Shown here: positions 25,301-33,376 of the stretch, piece by piece
How the letters are laid out: each line of letters opens with the position of its first letter
How positions within the stretch are numbered: the stretch's first letter is position 1
From: Pseudomonadota bacterium
GTDB taxonomy: Bacteria; Pseudomonadota; Alphaproteobacteria; Acetobacterales; Acetobacteraceae
Direction of reading: 5' to 3'
Assembly (NCBI GenBank): GCA_023424475.1
Contig: JAFADX010000312.1
Location: 1-43,494 of the forward strand
Length of the DNA stretch: 43,494 nt
Translations under genes and position numbers: made by a program
The notes under the pieces: model-generated
What the model was told of the DNA's origin: nothing
Seen by the model: only the letters and a program-made list of their open reading frames with translations
The model's database searches: none

Positions 25301-25430
25301 CGATAACCTCATCAGGGAAGAGCGCGGACGAGGGATCGAAACCCGCAGGATCGCCCCGTGTAAATCCCCCGTGGGTGAGCAGGCCATGCTCGATGGCGGA
25401 TTCGAAGGCGTGTTCGGTGTGGCCTGCCAT
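22317..25430 (-). CDS. hsdR: Type I restriction endonuclease subunit R (HsdR)
   Basis: The motor and nuclease subunit of the type I restriction-modification complex: it translocates unmethylated foreign DNA and cuts it at a distance. 1037 residues, normal length. The endonuclease motif is Asp147 in 'CIIDVVLS' with Glu-Leu-Lys at 161-163 ('VTAELKNPLTG'). The superfamily 2 helicase has Walker A 'SAGSGKSNS' near 317-325, 'DEAH' near 434-437, and 'FTATP' later. The C-terminal helical region for complex assembly is present. It is the last gene of the hsd operon, 6 bp after the accessory gene, and intact. Confidence 0.95.
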   Translation of the reverse strand: MAGHTEHAFESAIEHGLLTHGGFTRGDPAGFDPSSALFPDEVIAFIRASQPARWEQLEAMLKERTSATILDSLVKELASKGALGVLRHGFKCYGKELRLAYFRPNSGMNPEAAQRYAANRLTITRQVAFTSKVLKRPDGTPRKCIIDVVLSVNGLPVVTAELKNPLTGQRAADAHKQYMHDRDGRDALFRFKERALVHFAVDPDEAWMATQLQGAETSFLPFNRGCDFGAGNPPVEGNWKTHYLWDEVLRAESLLDILQRFMHLDVSERVIDTPAGKRTVRRERMIFPRYHQLDAVRKLVGHARDHGSGRNYLIQHSAGSGKSNSIAWLAHRLASLHDAQDGKVFHSVIVITDRLVLDQQLQDTIYQFEHKTGVVEKIDENTQQLAKALSIGTPIIISTIQKFPFISQAIRTMEAKGESVSIDTQGKRFAVIVDEAHSSQSGETVSALKGILNKDGIAEAIASQIGEEEDDQLTEEARAAILKEMMQRARQPNLSFFAFTATPKFKTKAVFDEAGPSGASPFHEYSMRQAIEEGFILDVLQNYTTYKRFFGLVKQVEDDPDVPQKAAARALGQFLELHPVNIEQVVQVIIEHFRLKVMHELGGRAKAMVVTGSRLAAVKYKMAFDRYIQEKGYTGIRALVAFSGTVEDPADPGSAYTETSMNEGLPERELPERFGGDNYRVLIVAEKYQTGFDQPLLQTMYVVKRLAGVQAVQTLSRLNRTAPGKTRTFVLDFRNEEEDIFKAFKPYYEATPMGENADPQKLNELHHKLLQSAIVTPGDVTEFAAVWFKARRDPSGQDHKLMNAIMDRCVARFNERAEAEQEEFRGQLTAFRNLYGFLSQILPYFDSELEQLYAFLRNLAPKLPPPGDGAKFTLDDDVALKFFRLQQVSEGTIDLSAGEADPLKGPTDVGTAREKDTDVPLSTLVDKLNERFGTDFTEADQLFFDQVRATAERDDKIVEAAKANNEANFAAFFGRVLDDLFIQRMEGNDEIFSRVMSDRQFRAAAQEHLARAVYERVRKRDAGDDDPSAKERQGPET

Positions 25431-25436
25431 CCCCGC

Positions 25437-26024
25437 CTATACCGTCCTCACTGAAGTGCTTTCGAGCGTGTCGAGCGTCAGTTGTCGAAGCTCATCATAA
25501 TGGTAATGACGAATCGAAGGATCACGCGCGAGATATTTACCCGCGCCATCGAGGTAAGCCGAGGGGTTCTCGTTCTCAGTCAAGACGAACTTTCGCGCAC
25601 GGATGCTCCGCTCATCCCCGGTGTACTCGTGCACTACCTTTCGAAGTGAAGCGCACCAATGGACGCCGGCCCGCAGCTGATCGATGATGGATTGCGCTTC
25701 GAGGCTGCGCGTCTTGAATTCAAATAGGTAAGCGTTGATAGAGCGATTGTAGCACTGAAATACGATGAAATCGCAGCGCTTCGACCACTGCTTGCCATTA
25801 TCATCAAGGAAATGAAAAAGCGGCTCGTTGCGACCATCGAGCTTGATCGCGAAGGCCTTCCCCTTGAACGGCAGCGTCACCAGTCGGGTGGATTTCTTGG
25901 TTTCGCCCTCACGGTAGTATTTTTCAGTGAGGGAGATTTTGTCAGCGGCGCCGTCGTCTACAATGTAGCTGTCAGAAATATATGCGCGAAGGTGGCCGAA
26001 ATAACTGGCCGCATCGAGGCTCAT
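25437..26024 (-). CDS. PD-(D/E)XK-like accessory protein within the type I RM operon
   Basis: A 195-residue protein between hsdS and hsdR with no standard Hsd role. It shows a nuclease-like signature: Asp85 in 'KRCDFIVFQCYN' and Glu102-Phe-Lys104 in 'AYLFEFKTRS', the spacing of a PD-(D/E)XK core, followed by an Ile-Ile-Asp-Gln-Leu-Arg-Ala-Gly helix. The end is His/Tyr-rich ('RHYHYDELRQLTLD'). The start overlaps the hsdS stop by 4 bp, so it is translationally coupled. Codon use is less G+C-rich than in the phage genes. It could be an extra nuclease, a decoy for anti-restriction proteins, or a regulator; none is shown. Confidence 0.75.
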   Translation of the reverse strand: MSLDAASYFGHLRAYISDSYIVDDGAADKISLTEKYYREGETKKSTRLVTLPFKGKAFAIKLDGRNEPLFHFLDDNGKQWSKRCDFIVFQCYNRSINAYLFEFKTRSLEAQSIIDQLRAGVHWCASLRKVVHEYTGDERSIRARKFVLTENENPSAYLDGAGKYLARDPSIRHYHYDELRQLTLDTLESTSVRTV

Positions 26025-27301
26025 TGCAGCCCCTCGATTTGCCCAGTGACGGCGGCGGTGATGAGGGTGGACCGGTATTCAGACAGGCGTTCCACTGAGT
26101 CGGCGACCTTTGATCGCACGAGGTCGATCGAGCTCATCGCTGCTTTGAGTTTCGTCGAAATGGCGTCCTGTTCGGCGAGAGGAGGCACACAAATCTCCAG
26201 CCCCGCAGCGATCGGCTGATAGATCGTCTTGTGCGTGGAGCCGTTGGTGATCTCGGCAAACTTCTGCGTCATGGCGCGAAACAGAAACAGCAGGTACTCT
26301 GGGCGCAGCTTCGGGCCGCAGATCCAGTTCCAGAAGTCCTGCGTCGTGGCCATCGGGCATGGCATGATGCCGCTGAATCCGATGGAGGCTGTGCGCGAAA
26401 AGATCACCGTCCCGGCCGGAAGCAATTCTGCCGCTGAATTCGCCAGGCCGAGCTCGCTGATCTTCTCCGCGGTCTCCTCGATGTAGATGCGCGTGCCGTC
26501 GCGGAGCTGCCACACGTCTGCGAGGGTGAACCAGGGGATCGTGCAATCGTCCCAGTATTCCGGCACCGAGCGTGAAGGCGTGTGCCCCGTCTTCATCGTG
26601 GCGAAACGCCGGATGTTGGCGGCCTCCCAATGCGCAGGAATCGGGCCGAGCCAATCGATGCCGCTGTCCTTCATCGGCACATTGGGTTCGAGCCCCTTGC
26701 CAACGGTCTGCGTGATGATCGCCTGCCGCTTCTCCGCCAGACGCTCCAGTAGAGCTCGCTTCCTGGCTATCAACGCATCAATTTGCGCAACTTGCTTATC
26801 CAGGAAGGCGGCTATGCGGCGCTGCGTTTCCAGCGGCGGAAGCGGTATCGCTATATCTACTAGCTGGCTTGCGTTGATGGCCGGATAACTAACCCCAACG
26901 GAGCGAGAGACGACTTCGCCAACAAACTGATCTGACCGAACCGCCCAACCTGCAAATGATGAGTCTAATCCGCGATGGGGGCGAACGACACAAAACCCAG
27001 TCGATGCGATCAGGTTGTCGGTCGCACTATCAACGGCGGCGATAGCCTTTAGGTATGTCCGCACAGTCGAAATCAGAATGTCGCCCGAACGAACCTTGCG
27101 ACGTGCCCGCGACGGCGCCTGGTAAAACGGCATTGACGTAATCCGCTGGATTCCATCGGCAAGTGAGACGTCAGAAATCTCAACATAATCAATTTGCTCG
27201 AGGTCGTCGGTATCCTCGGAAAGCACTTCGTCGTTGTATGATGCGCAGAACTTCAACCGCTTTCGCTGCCATTGAGGGGCGGGACTTGAGGCAGCTGTCA
27301 T
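26021..27301 (-). CDS. hsdS: Type I RM specificity subunit (HsdS)
   Basis: A 426-residue specificity subunit that reads the bipartite DNA target. Two target-recognition domains are separated by conserved helices: TRD1 about 1-150 and its spacer 'PPLETQRRIAAFLDKQVAQI', then TRD2 about 215-370 starting 'DSGIDWLGPIPAHWE', and a second spacer from 'PPLAEQDAISTKLKAAM'. The repeated 'IPLPPLE'/'VCVPPLAEQ' entries mark each spacer. Length and layout are normal for HsdS. It overlaps hsdM by 4 bp and the accessory gene by 4 bp, so the order is M-S-accessory-R. Confidence 0.93.
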   Translation of the reverse strand: MTAASSPAPQWQRKRLKFCASYNDEVLSEDTDDLEQIDYVEISDVSLADGIQRITSMPFYQAPSRARRKVRSGDILISTVRTYLKAIAAVDSATDNLIASTGFCVVRPHRGLDSSFAGWAVRSDQFVGEVVSRSVGVSYPAINASQLVDIAIPLPPLETQRRIAAFLDKQVAQIDALIARKRALLERLAEKRQAIITQTVGKGLEPNVPMKDSGIDWLGPIPAHWEAANIRRFATMKTGHTPSRSVPEYWDDCTIPWFTLADVWQLRDGTRIYIEETAEKISELGLANSAAELLPAGTVIFSRTASIGFSGIMPCPMATTQDFWNWICGPKLRPEYLLFLFRAMTQKFAEITNGSTHKTIYQPIAAGLEICVPPLAEQDAISTKLKAAMSSIDLVRSKVADSVERLSEYRSTLITAAVTGQIEGLQ

Positions 27302-29469
27302 GCGACGAGACCTTTCAGCAGGTCCGCAATCTCACTCTCTAGGCCAGCGATACCGGCTTCAATATCGGCCAGCGGGCGCGGGGGCTTGTACACGTAGAAG
27401 TATCGATTGATCGGGATCTCGTAGCCCACCTTGGTCTTGGAATAGTCAACCCAAGCGTCGGGCACGTGCGGTAGCACCTCGCGCTGCATATAGGCGTCAA
27501 TCGCACCGCGCATCGCCGCCACCAGGTCGTCGTTGGGCATATCCGGCCCGAACTGCATGGGGAGTGGCAAGGCTGTTCCCGCTGGCAGCGGGACGCTTTC
27601 GGTGTCGCGCAGCGCGCTGTCGGGCTCGGGATGGCCCTTGGCGTCGCGGCAGATCTCGGCCTCGGGATCACGCTCGCCGAGCGCGGACAGGATCGCTTTC
27701 CGCACAGGGGCCGATAGCTTCAGCCCGGCACGCTTGGCAGCTTTGTCCAGGTTCACCTCGAATTGGGCCCGGTTCATGCAGCGGCCCTTGTTCGCCAGCG
27801 TGGCCAGCATGACCCTGATTGCCTCTTGCTGGGCCTGGCCCGCGGCCTCGTCCGCCTCGGCCGCCTTCGCGTCCTTACGCTTCTTGGAAACCGCGAGGTT
27901 GGCGAAGGCCGACTGCTCCTCTAGCCGCGCGATGCGCTCCGGTGTCGCCTCGAAGTTGAGCCGCAAGGGTCGCTCGACGGTCACTTTGAGGAAGCCGAAT
28001 TCTGCGTTGTCGAAGATGCGGGAAACGACCCGCTCCTCCCACGCGCCATCCACCAGCACCCGCTCTCTCTCGCCATCCCGGAAATTGCCGTACAGTTCGG
28101 TCAGCCGGATGATGTGGGTGTCGGAGAGCTCATTCCGCTTGTTGTTCAGGCTCTTCTTCATTTTTTGGAAGAAGCGCGTGCCATCGATCAGCTGAACCTT
28201 GCCCCGGCGCTCCGGAGGCTTCCGATTAGACACGAGCCAGACGTAGGTGAAGATGCCCGTGTTGTAGAAAAGCTGGTCCGGCAGGGCGATGATGGCCTCA
28301 AGCCAGTCCTTCTCGATGATCCAGCGCCGGATGTTGGACGGACCCGAGCCTGCATCACCGCTGAAGAGCGGCGAGCCATTGAAGATGATGGCGATCCTGG
28401 AGCCGTCTCCGCCACGGCCCGGCGCGTCATGCATCTTGGAGATCATGTGCTGCAGGAAGAGCAGCGATCCGTCATTGATCGCAGGCAGGCCCGCTCCGAA
28501 GCGCCCGTCGAAGCCGACCTCGTCATGCTCCTTGGTGACTATCCGCTGCTGTTCCTTCCATTCGACGCCGAAGGGAGGGTTGGCCAGCATGTAGTGGAAC
28601 TTCTTGTCGGGGAAGCCATCCTTGGTCTTGCCATCGCCGAGCGTGTCACCAAGGACGATGTTGCCCGTCTCCTCATCCTTGATGAGCATGTCGGCGCAGC
28701 AGATCGCCCAACTCTCGTCGTTGTATTCCTGGCCGTAGAGCCCGAGGTTCGCCTTGAGATTCTGAGCCCGGATCGTCTCCTCCGACACCGACAGCATGCC
28801 GCCCGTGCCGCAGGTTGGATCGTAGATCTCGCGGTAGACGCCCGCCTTGTAGACGTCCTCTTCGCCCGTGTAGATCAGGTGCGTCATCAGCCGGATGACC
28901 TCACGCGGCGTGAAGTGATCACCGGCCTCCTCGTTCGCCTGCTCGTTGAAGCGCATGACGAGGTGCTCGAAGATGTAGCCCATCTCAAGGTTGCTGATTT
29001 TGTCCGGGTGGAGGTCCACGTCGGACATCAGCTTCACGATGTTAAAGAGGCGATTGCTCGCGTCGAGCTTCTCGATCTGCTCTCCAAACTTGAACTTGTC
29101 GAAGATGCGCCGGGCCGTCTCCGAGAACCCATTGATGTAGGAGACCAGGTTGGGCGCAATATTCTCGCTGTCGCCGAGCAGCTTTTCGAAGGTGTATGGG
29201 CTTACGTTGTAGAGTGGCTGCTTGCGGTCTGGCCCAACAATCTTGGTGAGGAGGCGCGGTATAGCCCGTTCAGGCGTGCCCGCCGCGGTGAGCCTGGCGT
29301 GCTCGCGGATGACGGCGTCCTTGGTCGGTTCCAACACGCAATCGAACCGACGCAGCACCACCATGGGCAGCATCACCAGCCGGTACTGTGGGGGCCGGTA
29401 GGGGCCCCGCAGACGGTTGGCTATGTCCCAGATCGTGCCGGCAATCTCTTTGTGGTTCTCGGTGAGCAT
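27298..29469 (-). CDS. hsdM: Type I RM methyltransferase subunit (HsdM)
   Basis: An N6-adenine methyltransferase that protects host DNA and forms the core of the restriction complex. With the chosen start it has 723 residues: an N-terminal helical domain ('IAGTIWDIANRLRGPYRPPQ'), SAM motif I 'DPTCGTGGM' near 217-225 and catalytic 'NPPF' at 297-300. The C-terminal extension beyond residue 500 contains a charged helical insert, making it longer than classical HsdM. The ATG at 29469 (MLTENHK) is preferred to the GTG at 29508 because the family-like sequence begins there. It is the first gene of the operon. Confidence 0.92.
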   Translation of the reverse strand: MLTENHKEIAGTIWDIANRLRGPYRPPQYRLVMLPMVVLRRFDCVLEPTKDAVIREHARLTAAGTPERAIPRLLTKIVGPDRKQPLYNVSPYTFEKLLGDSENIAPNLVSYINGFSETARRIFDKFKFGEQIEKLDASNRLFNIVKLMSDVDLHPDKISNLEMGYIFEHLVMRFNEQANEEAGDHFTPREVIRLMTHLIYTGEEDVYKAGVYREIYDPTCGTGGMLSVSEETIRAQNLKANLGLYGQEYNDESWAICCADMLIKDEETGNIVLGDTLGDGKTKDGFPDKKFHYMLANPPFGVEWKEQQRIVTKEHDEVGFDGRFGAGLPAINDGSLLFLQHMISKMHDAPGRGGDGSRIAIIFNGSPLFSGDAGSGPSNIRRWIIEKDWLEAIIALPDQLFYNTGIFTYVWLVSNRKPPERRGKVQLIDGTRFFQKMKKSLNNKRNELSDTHIIRLTELYGNFRDGERERVLVDGAWEERVVSRIFDNAEFGFLKVTVERPLRLNFEATPERIARLEEQSAFANLAVSKKRKDAKAAEADEAAGQAQQEAIRVMLATLANKGRCMNRAQFEVNLDKAAKRAGLKLSAPVRKAILSALGERDPEAEICRDAKGHPEPDSALRDTESVPLPAGTALPLPMQFGPDMPNDDLVAAMRGAIDAYMQREVLPHVPDAWVDYSKTKVGYEIPINRYFYVYKPPRPLADIEAGIAGLESEIADLLKGLVA

Positions 29470-29967
29470 CTGTCGGTTCGATTCCCCTGAGCGGGCATTT
29501 TTATGCACTCAGCCGGAATGTCATAGGTCGCGATGCGGCGGATGCAGAAGAGAATCGGGCAGTGGCCGCGCCTGTGCCAGGAATGGGACTGCCGGCCGAT
29601 GACTAGGGGAGCGGAAGGAAGGCTTTAGGGCATGCGGCGCTCGTCTCGCCCTCGGCTGGTTCCTCGCCCCATCGATCTGGGACCGATGAACCAGCTACCG
29701 AATTTCCTCTTTCCAGTGCCCTTCGCCGACCAAACGCCGCACGGAAACACCCCGAGCTTCGATCCGAGAGAATACGCGAATTTCAATGGGATAAGGCTTG
29801 AGGGTAGAAGCACCCCACCCCCGAGCTTCGGAGACTCTCGCTCTTCCGGAGAACGATTTCCGGGATCGTTCCGTTCTCCAACCCTCAAGCCGACACGGAG
29901 AAACCCCAGGAAACCTGCGGTTCACGGCGCCAACGGCGCGGAAGACATGTGAGGTTGGAAGACCGAC
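29470..29967. other. Gap between the RM operon and tRNA-Gly
   Basis: About 500 bp with no convincing gene; frames on both strands are Pro/Arg/Ser-rich and unlike proteins. It contains a direct repeat CCGAGCTTCG (29752-29761 and 29821-29830) and nested hairpins at 29848-29879. The hsd promoter should lie within 29470-29640; I see no clear -35/-10 pair. As the tRNA-proximal end of an island it may hold an attachment site. Confidence 0.55.
29848..29879. repeat. Overlapping inverted repeats near the island end
   Basis: GGAGAACG (29848-29855) pairs with CGTTCTCC (29872-29879), and inside it GAACGAT (29851-29857) pairs with ATCGTTC (29865-29871). The two stems are mutually exclusive. This looks like a recombination or IS-end remnant or a switchable RNA hairpin. 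Confidence 0.5.
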
Positions 29968-30042
<75 letters not shown>

Positions 30043-30264
30043 GCTCCGTGCGGAGGCCGGGCTTCTACCATGGTCCGACGGGATTGCAAGCCACCCCTCG
30101 CCATTTTCCGCTCCATGCCGCGCGGCCCGGCCCAGCCCCCGCCTGCCGTCCGCCCTCTCGCCAGCCTTGTGCCTGCCCACCCCACCTCGACAAGACGGTC
30201 CGCCTGTGGTCTGCGATGGTGCCTGCCGCCACCACGCCTGCCACCACCGCCCGACCGGACCCCC

Positions 30265-30771
30265 ATGCCCGAAACGCCGGAAGCCCTCCTCGCCCGCCTC
30301 GCCGCCGCCGGCATCGCTGCGGAAACCCGCCACCACCCGCCGGTCTTCACCGTCGCCGAAAGCCGCGACCTGATCGACGAATTGCCGGGCGGGCACACCA
30401 AGAACCTCTTCCTCCGCCCCGCCAAGGGCGACGGCCCCTACCTGCTCGCCACGCTCGAGGCCGAGCGCCAGCTTTCCGTCAACGCCCTCGCCCGCATGGC
30501 CGAAGCCGGGAAGGTGACGATGGCAAGCGCCGAGGAGCTGATCGCCACCCTGGGCGTGCCGCCCGGCTCGGTCACGCCCTTCGGCCTGGTCAATGCCGCC
30601 CCCGGCTCGGTCCGCTTCGTCATCGACCGCCACCTGGTCGAGGGCTTCGACCGCATCTGGGTCCATCCCCTGACCAACGCCGCCAGCACCGCGCTCGCCC
30701 CCGCGGCGCTGCTGCGCTTCCTTGCCGATCTCGGCCACGCCGCGCGGGTGCTTGACCTCGACGCCGCCTGA
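30265..30771 (+). CDS. YbaK/ProX-type aminoacyl-tRNA deacylase
   Basis: A 168-residue cytoplasmic editing domain that hydrolyses wrongly charged tRNA; relatives act on Ala-tRNAPro or Cys-tRNAPro. Family features: 'HHPPVFTVAESRDLIDELPG' near 22-41, 'HTKNLFLRPAKGDGPYLLAT' next, 'LSVNALARMAEAGKVTMASA', and the 'GVPPGSVTPFGLVN' loop. The ATG at 30265 is taken because upstream sequence is non-coding and the domain begins about 20 residues later. It converges on the next gene. The exact substrate cannot be told from sequence alone. Confidence 0.88.
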   Translation: MPETPEALLARLAAAGIAAETRHHPPVFTVAESRDLIDELPGGHTKNLFLRPAKGDGPYLLATLEAERQLSVNALARMAEAGKVTMASAEELIATLGVPPGSVTPFGLVNAAPGSVRFVIDRHLVEGFDRIWVHPLTNAASTALAPAALLRFLADLGHAARVLDLDAA

Positions 30772-30779
30772 CCCCGGCG

Positions 30780-31358
30780 TCAGAGCGCGAATTCCGCAAG
30801 CGTCTCGACGGCGAGGCTCGGGTACACCGTCTCGTGCACCAGCCGCAGCCGCGCCACGGGGACTTCGACGGCAAGAGACGCCACCGTCGTCGGCCGCCGT
30901 GCCAGCATCGGCGCCCGCACGCGCAGCAGCGTGGCGTGGGTGATCGTCGGCACCCGCACCGGCCGTTCCGGAAGGCCGCAGGACGCGGCCAGCACCTCCC
31001 GCAGCGCGGAGAGCGGGTTCGCCGCATCCACCGCGATCACCGCACGGCGGTCGAAGCGCAGGCCGGTGAAGCGCAGACGGAAGGGCCCCTGTCGCGCGCA
31101 GGCCGCCGCGATCGCCGCCGTCCAGGCCGGCCCGTGCCGCGACCACAGCGCTGCCTTGGGGCGCGACAGCACCTCTGCCGCATCGATCAGCGGCAGGACC
31201 GTGACATGCAGTGCCGCCGCCGGAACAACATGGAAGCCCTCCACATCGAGACCCTGCTGCGCCGCCACCAGCCCGGGCGTGCCGGCCAGCCCGATCTGCA
31301 GCTGCCAGGACTCGCAGGCCGCCCCGTAGAGCGGGTCCGCCTCGAACCTCGACGCCAT
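30780..31358 (-). CDS. 2H phosphoesterase superfamily protein (2'-5' RNA ligase-like)
   Basis: A 192-residue protein with the two His-X-Thr/Ser-type motifs of 2H phosphoesterases: 'AALHVTVLPLID' near residues 49-60 and 'ITHATLLRVRAP' near 138-149, about 90 residues apart as in the family. Members hydrolyse 2',3'-cyclic or 2'-5' phosphodiesters in RNA metabolism. The family here is divergent ('FRLRFTGLRFDRRAVIAVD' precedes the second motif). The ATG at 31358 is preceded by GGAAGGGGG; a longer frame upstream is not coding-like. It is divergent from the thioredoxin gene, 115 bp between starts. The substrate is unknown. Confidence 0.75.
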   Translation of the reverse strand: MASRFEADPLYGAACESWQLQIGLAGTPGLVAAQQGLDVEGFHVVPAAALHVTVLPLIDAAEVLSRPKAALWSRHGPAWTAAIAAACARQGPFRLRFTGLRFDRRAVIAVDAANPLSALREVLAASCGLPERPVRVPTITHATLLRVRAPMLARRPTTVASLAVEVPVARLRLVHETVYPSLAVETLAEFAL

Positions 31359-31473
31359 CACGCCCCCTTCCGCCGTGCCGCACAGTATGCGGCTTGCGTC
31401 CCGTGGCCGACAGAGCATCTATGGGGTCGAACCGCTCCCGGCCCTGACCGGACAAGCCCGAGGAATGCCTGCC

Positions 31474-32415
31474 ATGGACGTGATCTTCGACCCCGCCCGC
31501 CAGGGTGCGACCGGTGCCGCTCCCGAGGGGACGATCAAGGACGGCGACCAGTCCACCTTCATGCAGGACGTGATCCAGGGCTCGCGGGACGTCCCCATCC
31601 TGGTCGACTTCTGGGCGACCTGGTGCGGCCCCTGCAAGACGCTGACCCCGGCGCTCGAGAAGGTGGTGAACGCGGCCGGCGGCCGCATCCGCCTGGTCAA
31701 GATCGACATCGACAAGAACCGCTCGCTCGTCTCGCAGTTGACGCAGATGGGCCTGCCGCTGCAGTCCGTCCCGACCGTCGTCGCCTTCTGGCAGGGCCAG
31801 ATCCTCGACCTCTTCCAGGGCGCGCTCCCGGAATCCGAGGTGAGGCGCTTCGTCGAGGGCCTGCTCAAGGCCGCCGGCGGCCAGATGCCCGGCGCCGACC
31901 TGCTGGCCGAGGCCGAGGAGGCCGTCGCCAAGGGCGACCATGCCGCCGCCCTCGAGATCTTCGGCGCCCTCTCCCAGCAGGAGCCCGAGAACTCCAAGGC
32001 GCTCGCCGGCGTCGCCCGCGCCCTGCTCGCGCTCGGCGAGGAGGAGCAGGCGATCGCCGTCCTCGACAGCGCGCCCGACAAGATCAAGGAAGCGCCCGAA
32101 GTCACCGCGGCCCGCAGCGCCATCGAGATCGAGATCGAGGGCCGCCGCGCCCGCGACATGCTCTCCCAGTTCGAGGAACGCATCGCCGCCAACGCAGACG
32201 ACCACGAGGCCCGCATCGAGCTCGCGGTGGCGCTGAACGCCGCCGGCAACCGCGAAGCGGCGGTGGACGCGCTGATCGAGGCGATCCGCCGCGACCGCGC
32301 CTGGAACGAGGAAGCCGCCCGCAAGCAGCTGCTCAAGTTCTTCGAGGCCTGGGGCTTCGAGGATCCGGCGACCAAGGCCGGCCGGCGCAAGCTCTCCACT
32401 CTCCTCTTCCGCTGA
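31474..32415 (+). CDS. Thioredoxin-domain protein with TPR tail (CnoX/YbbN-like)
   Basis: A 313-residue cytoplasmic chaperone-redoxin. The thioredoxin fold covers about 25-135, with active site Trp-Cys-Gly-Pro-Cys at 50-54 ('FWATWCGPCKTLTPALEKVV') and a cis-Pro in 'LQSVPTVVAFW'. The remaining 170 residues are helical repeats ('LLAEAEEAVAKGDHAAALEI', 'ALAGVARALLALGEEEQAIA') and the C-terminal 'RDRAWNEEAARKQLLKFFEA' typical of this family. Alphaproteobacterial members keep both Cys. They hold oxidised proteins for GroEL/DnaK. The ATG at 31474 is chosen for AGGA 9 nt upstream. It is followed after 8 bp by the LON-domain gene. Confidence 0.92.
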   Translation: MDVIFDPARQGATGAAPEGTIKDGDQSTFMQDVIQGSRDVPILVDFWATWCGPCKTLTPALEKVVNAAGGRIRLVKIDIDKNRSLVSQLTQMGLPLQSVPTVVAFWQGQILDLFQGALPESEVRRFVEGLLKAAGGQMPGADLLAEAEEAVAKGDHAAALEIFGALSQQEPENSKALAGVARALLALGEEEQAIAVLDSAPDKIKEAPEVTAARSAIEIEIEGRRARDMLSQFEERIAANADDHEARIELAVALNAAGNREAAVDALIEAIRRDRAWNEEAARKQLLKFFEAWGFEDPATKAGRRKLSTLLFR

Positions 32416-32423
32416 GGGACCGG

Positions 32424-33089
32424 GTGGCAGCCTTCCACCCGCGGCTGACGGACCTGCCGGAGGAGATCGCGGTCTTCCCGCTCTCCGGCGCGCTGCTGCT
32501 GCCGCAGGGAAGGCTGCCGCTGAACATCTTCGAACCCCGCTACCTCGCGATGACGCTCGACGCGCTCGCGAACAAGCGGATGTTCGGCATGATCCAGCCC
32601 GACCCCCGCGCGCCACGGGGGGATACCGGGCCGGGCCTCTACCGCACCGGCTGCCTCGGCCGCCTGTCCTCCTTCAGCGAGACCGATGACGGGCGCCTGC
32701 TCATCACCCTCACGGGCCTCGCGCGCTTTCGGATCATCGAGGAATTGCCCCTCGACGAAGGCGGCTACCGCCGCGTGCGGGCCGACTACGCGCACTTCGC
32801 TCACGACCTCGCCCTGGACGGACCCGCATCGCCGCTGGACCGCGACGAGTTGCTCGCCGCGCTCAGGCCCTATTTCCGCGCCCGCGGCATCGATGCGAAC
32901 TGGGACGCGATCGGCCAGATGCCCGACGCCACCCTCGTCACCACCCTTGCCATGGTCTGCCCCTTCGACGTGCCCGAGAAGCAGGCGCTGCTCGAAGCCC
33001 CAGGCGCGTCCGAGCGGACGCGGATACTGGTGGCGATGATGCAGATGGGGGCGGCGGCGAATGCACCCGGCGAAGGACGGCCCAGTTGA
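32424..33089 (+). CDS. LON N-terminal domain protein (substrate-binding domain only)
   Basis: A 221-residue stand-alone LON substrate-binding (PUA-like) domain without the AAA or protease parts. The start 'LPEEIAVFPLSGALLLPQGR' followed by 'LPLNIFEPRYLAMTLDALAN' is diagnostic, as is 'GLYRTGCLGRLSSFSETDDG'. Such proteins are common next to CnoX-like genes in alphaproteobacteria, and a role in substrate recognition for proteolysis or quality control is presumed. The start is GTG at 32424 with GAGGGACCGG before it, 8 bp after the thioredoxin gene, so the two are co-transcribed. Confidence 0.88.
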   Translation: MAAFHPRLTDLPEEIAVFPLSGALLLPQGRLPLNIFEPRYLAMTLDALANKRMFGMIQPDPRAPRGDTGPGLYRTGCLGRLSSFSETDDGRLLITLTGLARFRIIEELPLDEGGYRRVRADYAHFAHDLALDGPASPLDRDELLAALRPYFRARGIDANWDAIGQMPDATLVTTLAMVCPFDVPEKQALLEAPGASERTRILVAMMQMGAAANAPGEGRPS

Positions 33090-33096
33090 TGACTGT

Positions 33097-33154
33097 GGAG
33101 AGGGGCGCCGTCCCTTTCCACGCCTCTCCCCGCCAAAGGCCGAAGGGCCTTTGG
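33097..33154. terminator. Double hairpin between LON-domain and Trm112-like genes
   Basis: CCAAAGGCC (33133-33141) and GGCCTTTGG (33146-33154) pair perfectly around GAAG; an outer pair GGAGAGG (33097-33103) / CCTCTCC (33123-33129) lies just upstream. No T-run follows. It could be a partial terminator or an RNA-processing signal inside the gene run. Confidence 0.45.
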
Positions 33155-33178
33155 AAACCATGACCGAAGGACTGGACG

Positions 33179-33376
33179 ATGACTGAGGCGCAACCGACCG
33201 GCGGGGCCGTCGACCCCAAGCTGCTCGAGATCCTGGTCTGCCCCGTCACCAAGGGGCCGCTGCGCTACGACCGGGAGAAGGGCGAGCTGATCAGCGAACG
33301 CGCGGGGCTCGCCTACCCGATCCGCGACGGCATCCCCATCATGCTGCCGGACGAGGCGCGCAAGCTCACCGACTGA
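33179..33376 (+). CDS. Trm112-like / UPF0434 protein
   Basis: A 65-residue protein: 'DPKLLEILVCPVTKGPLRYD' and 'LAYPIRDGIPIMLPDEARKL' are the conserved halves of the UPF0434/Trm112p family. Eukaryotic relatives activate methyltransferases acting on tRNA, rRNA and release factors; the bacterial role is less clear. The classical zinc Cys are partly replaced (only one Cys here). GAAGGA lies 10 nt before the ATG. Its stop overlaps the ATG of the DUF971 gene (TGATG). Confidence 0.9.
   Translation: MTEAQPTGGAVDPKLLEILVCPVTKGPLRYDREKGELISERAGLAYPIRDGIPIMLPDEARKLTD

Noticed and set aside
29469..29495. Sequence resembling a tRNA T-arm (GGTTCGATTCC) near the hsdM start
   Set aside because: The stem does not pair well and no other tRNA arms are present; probably chance.
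29632..29952. 106-codon forward frame before tRNA-Gly
   Set aside because: Pro/Ser/Arg-rich, overlapped by similar frames on the other strand, no ribosome-binding site, and it spans the repeats and hairpins.
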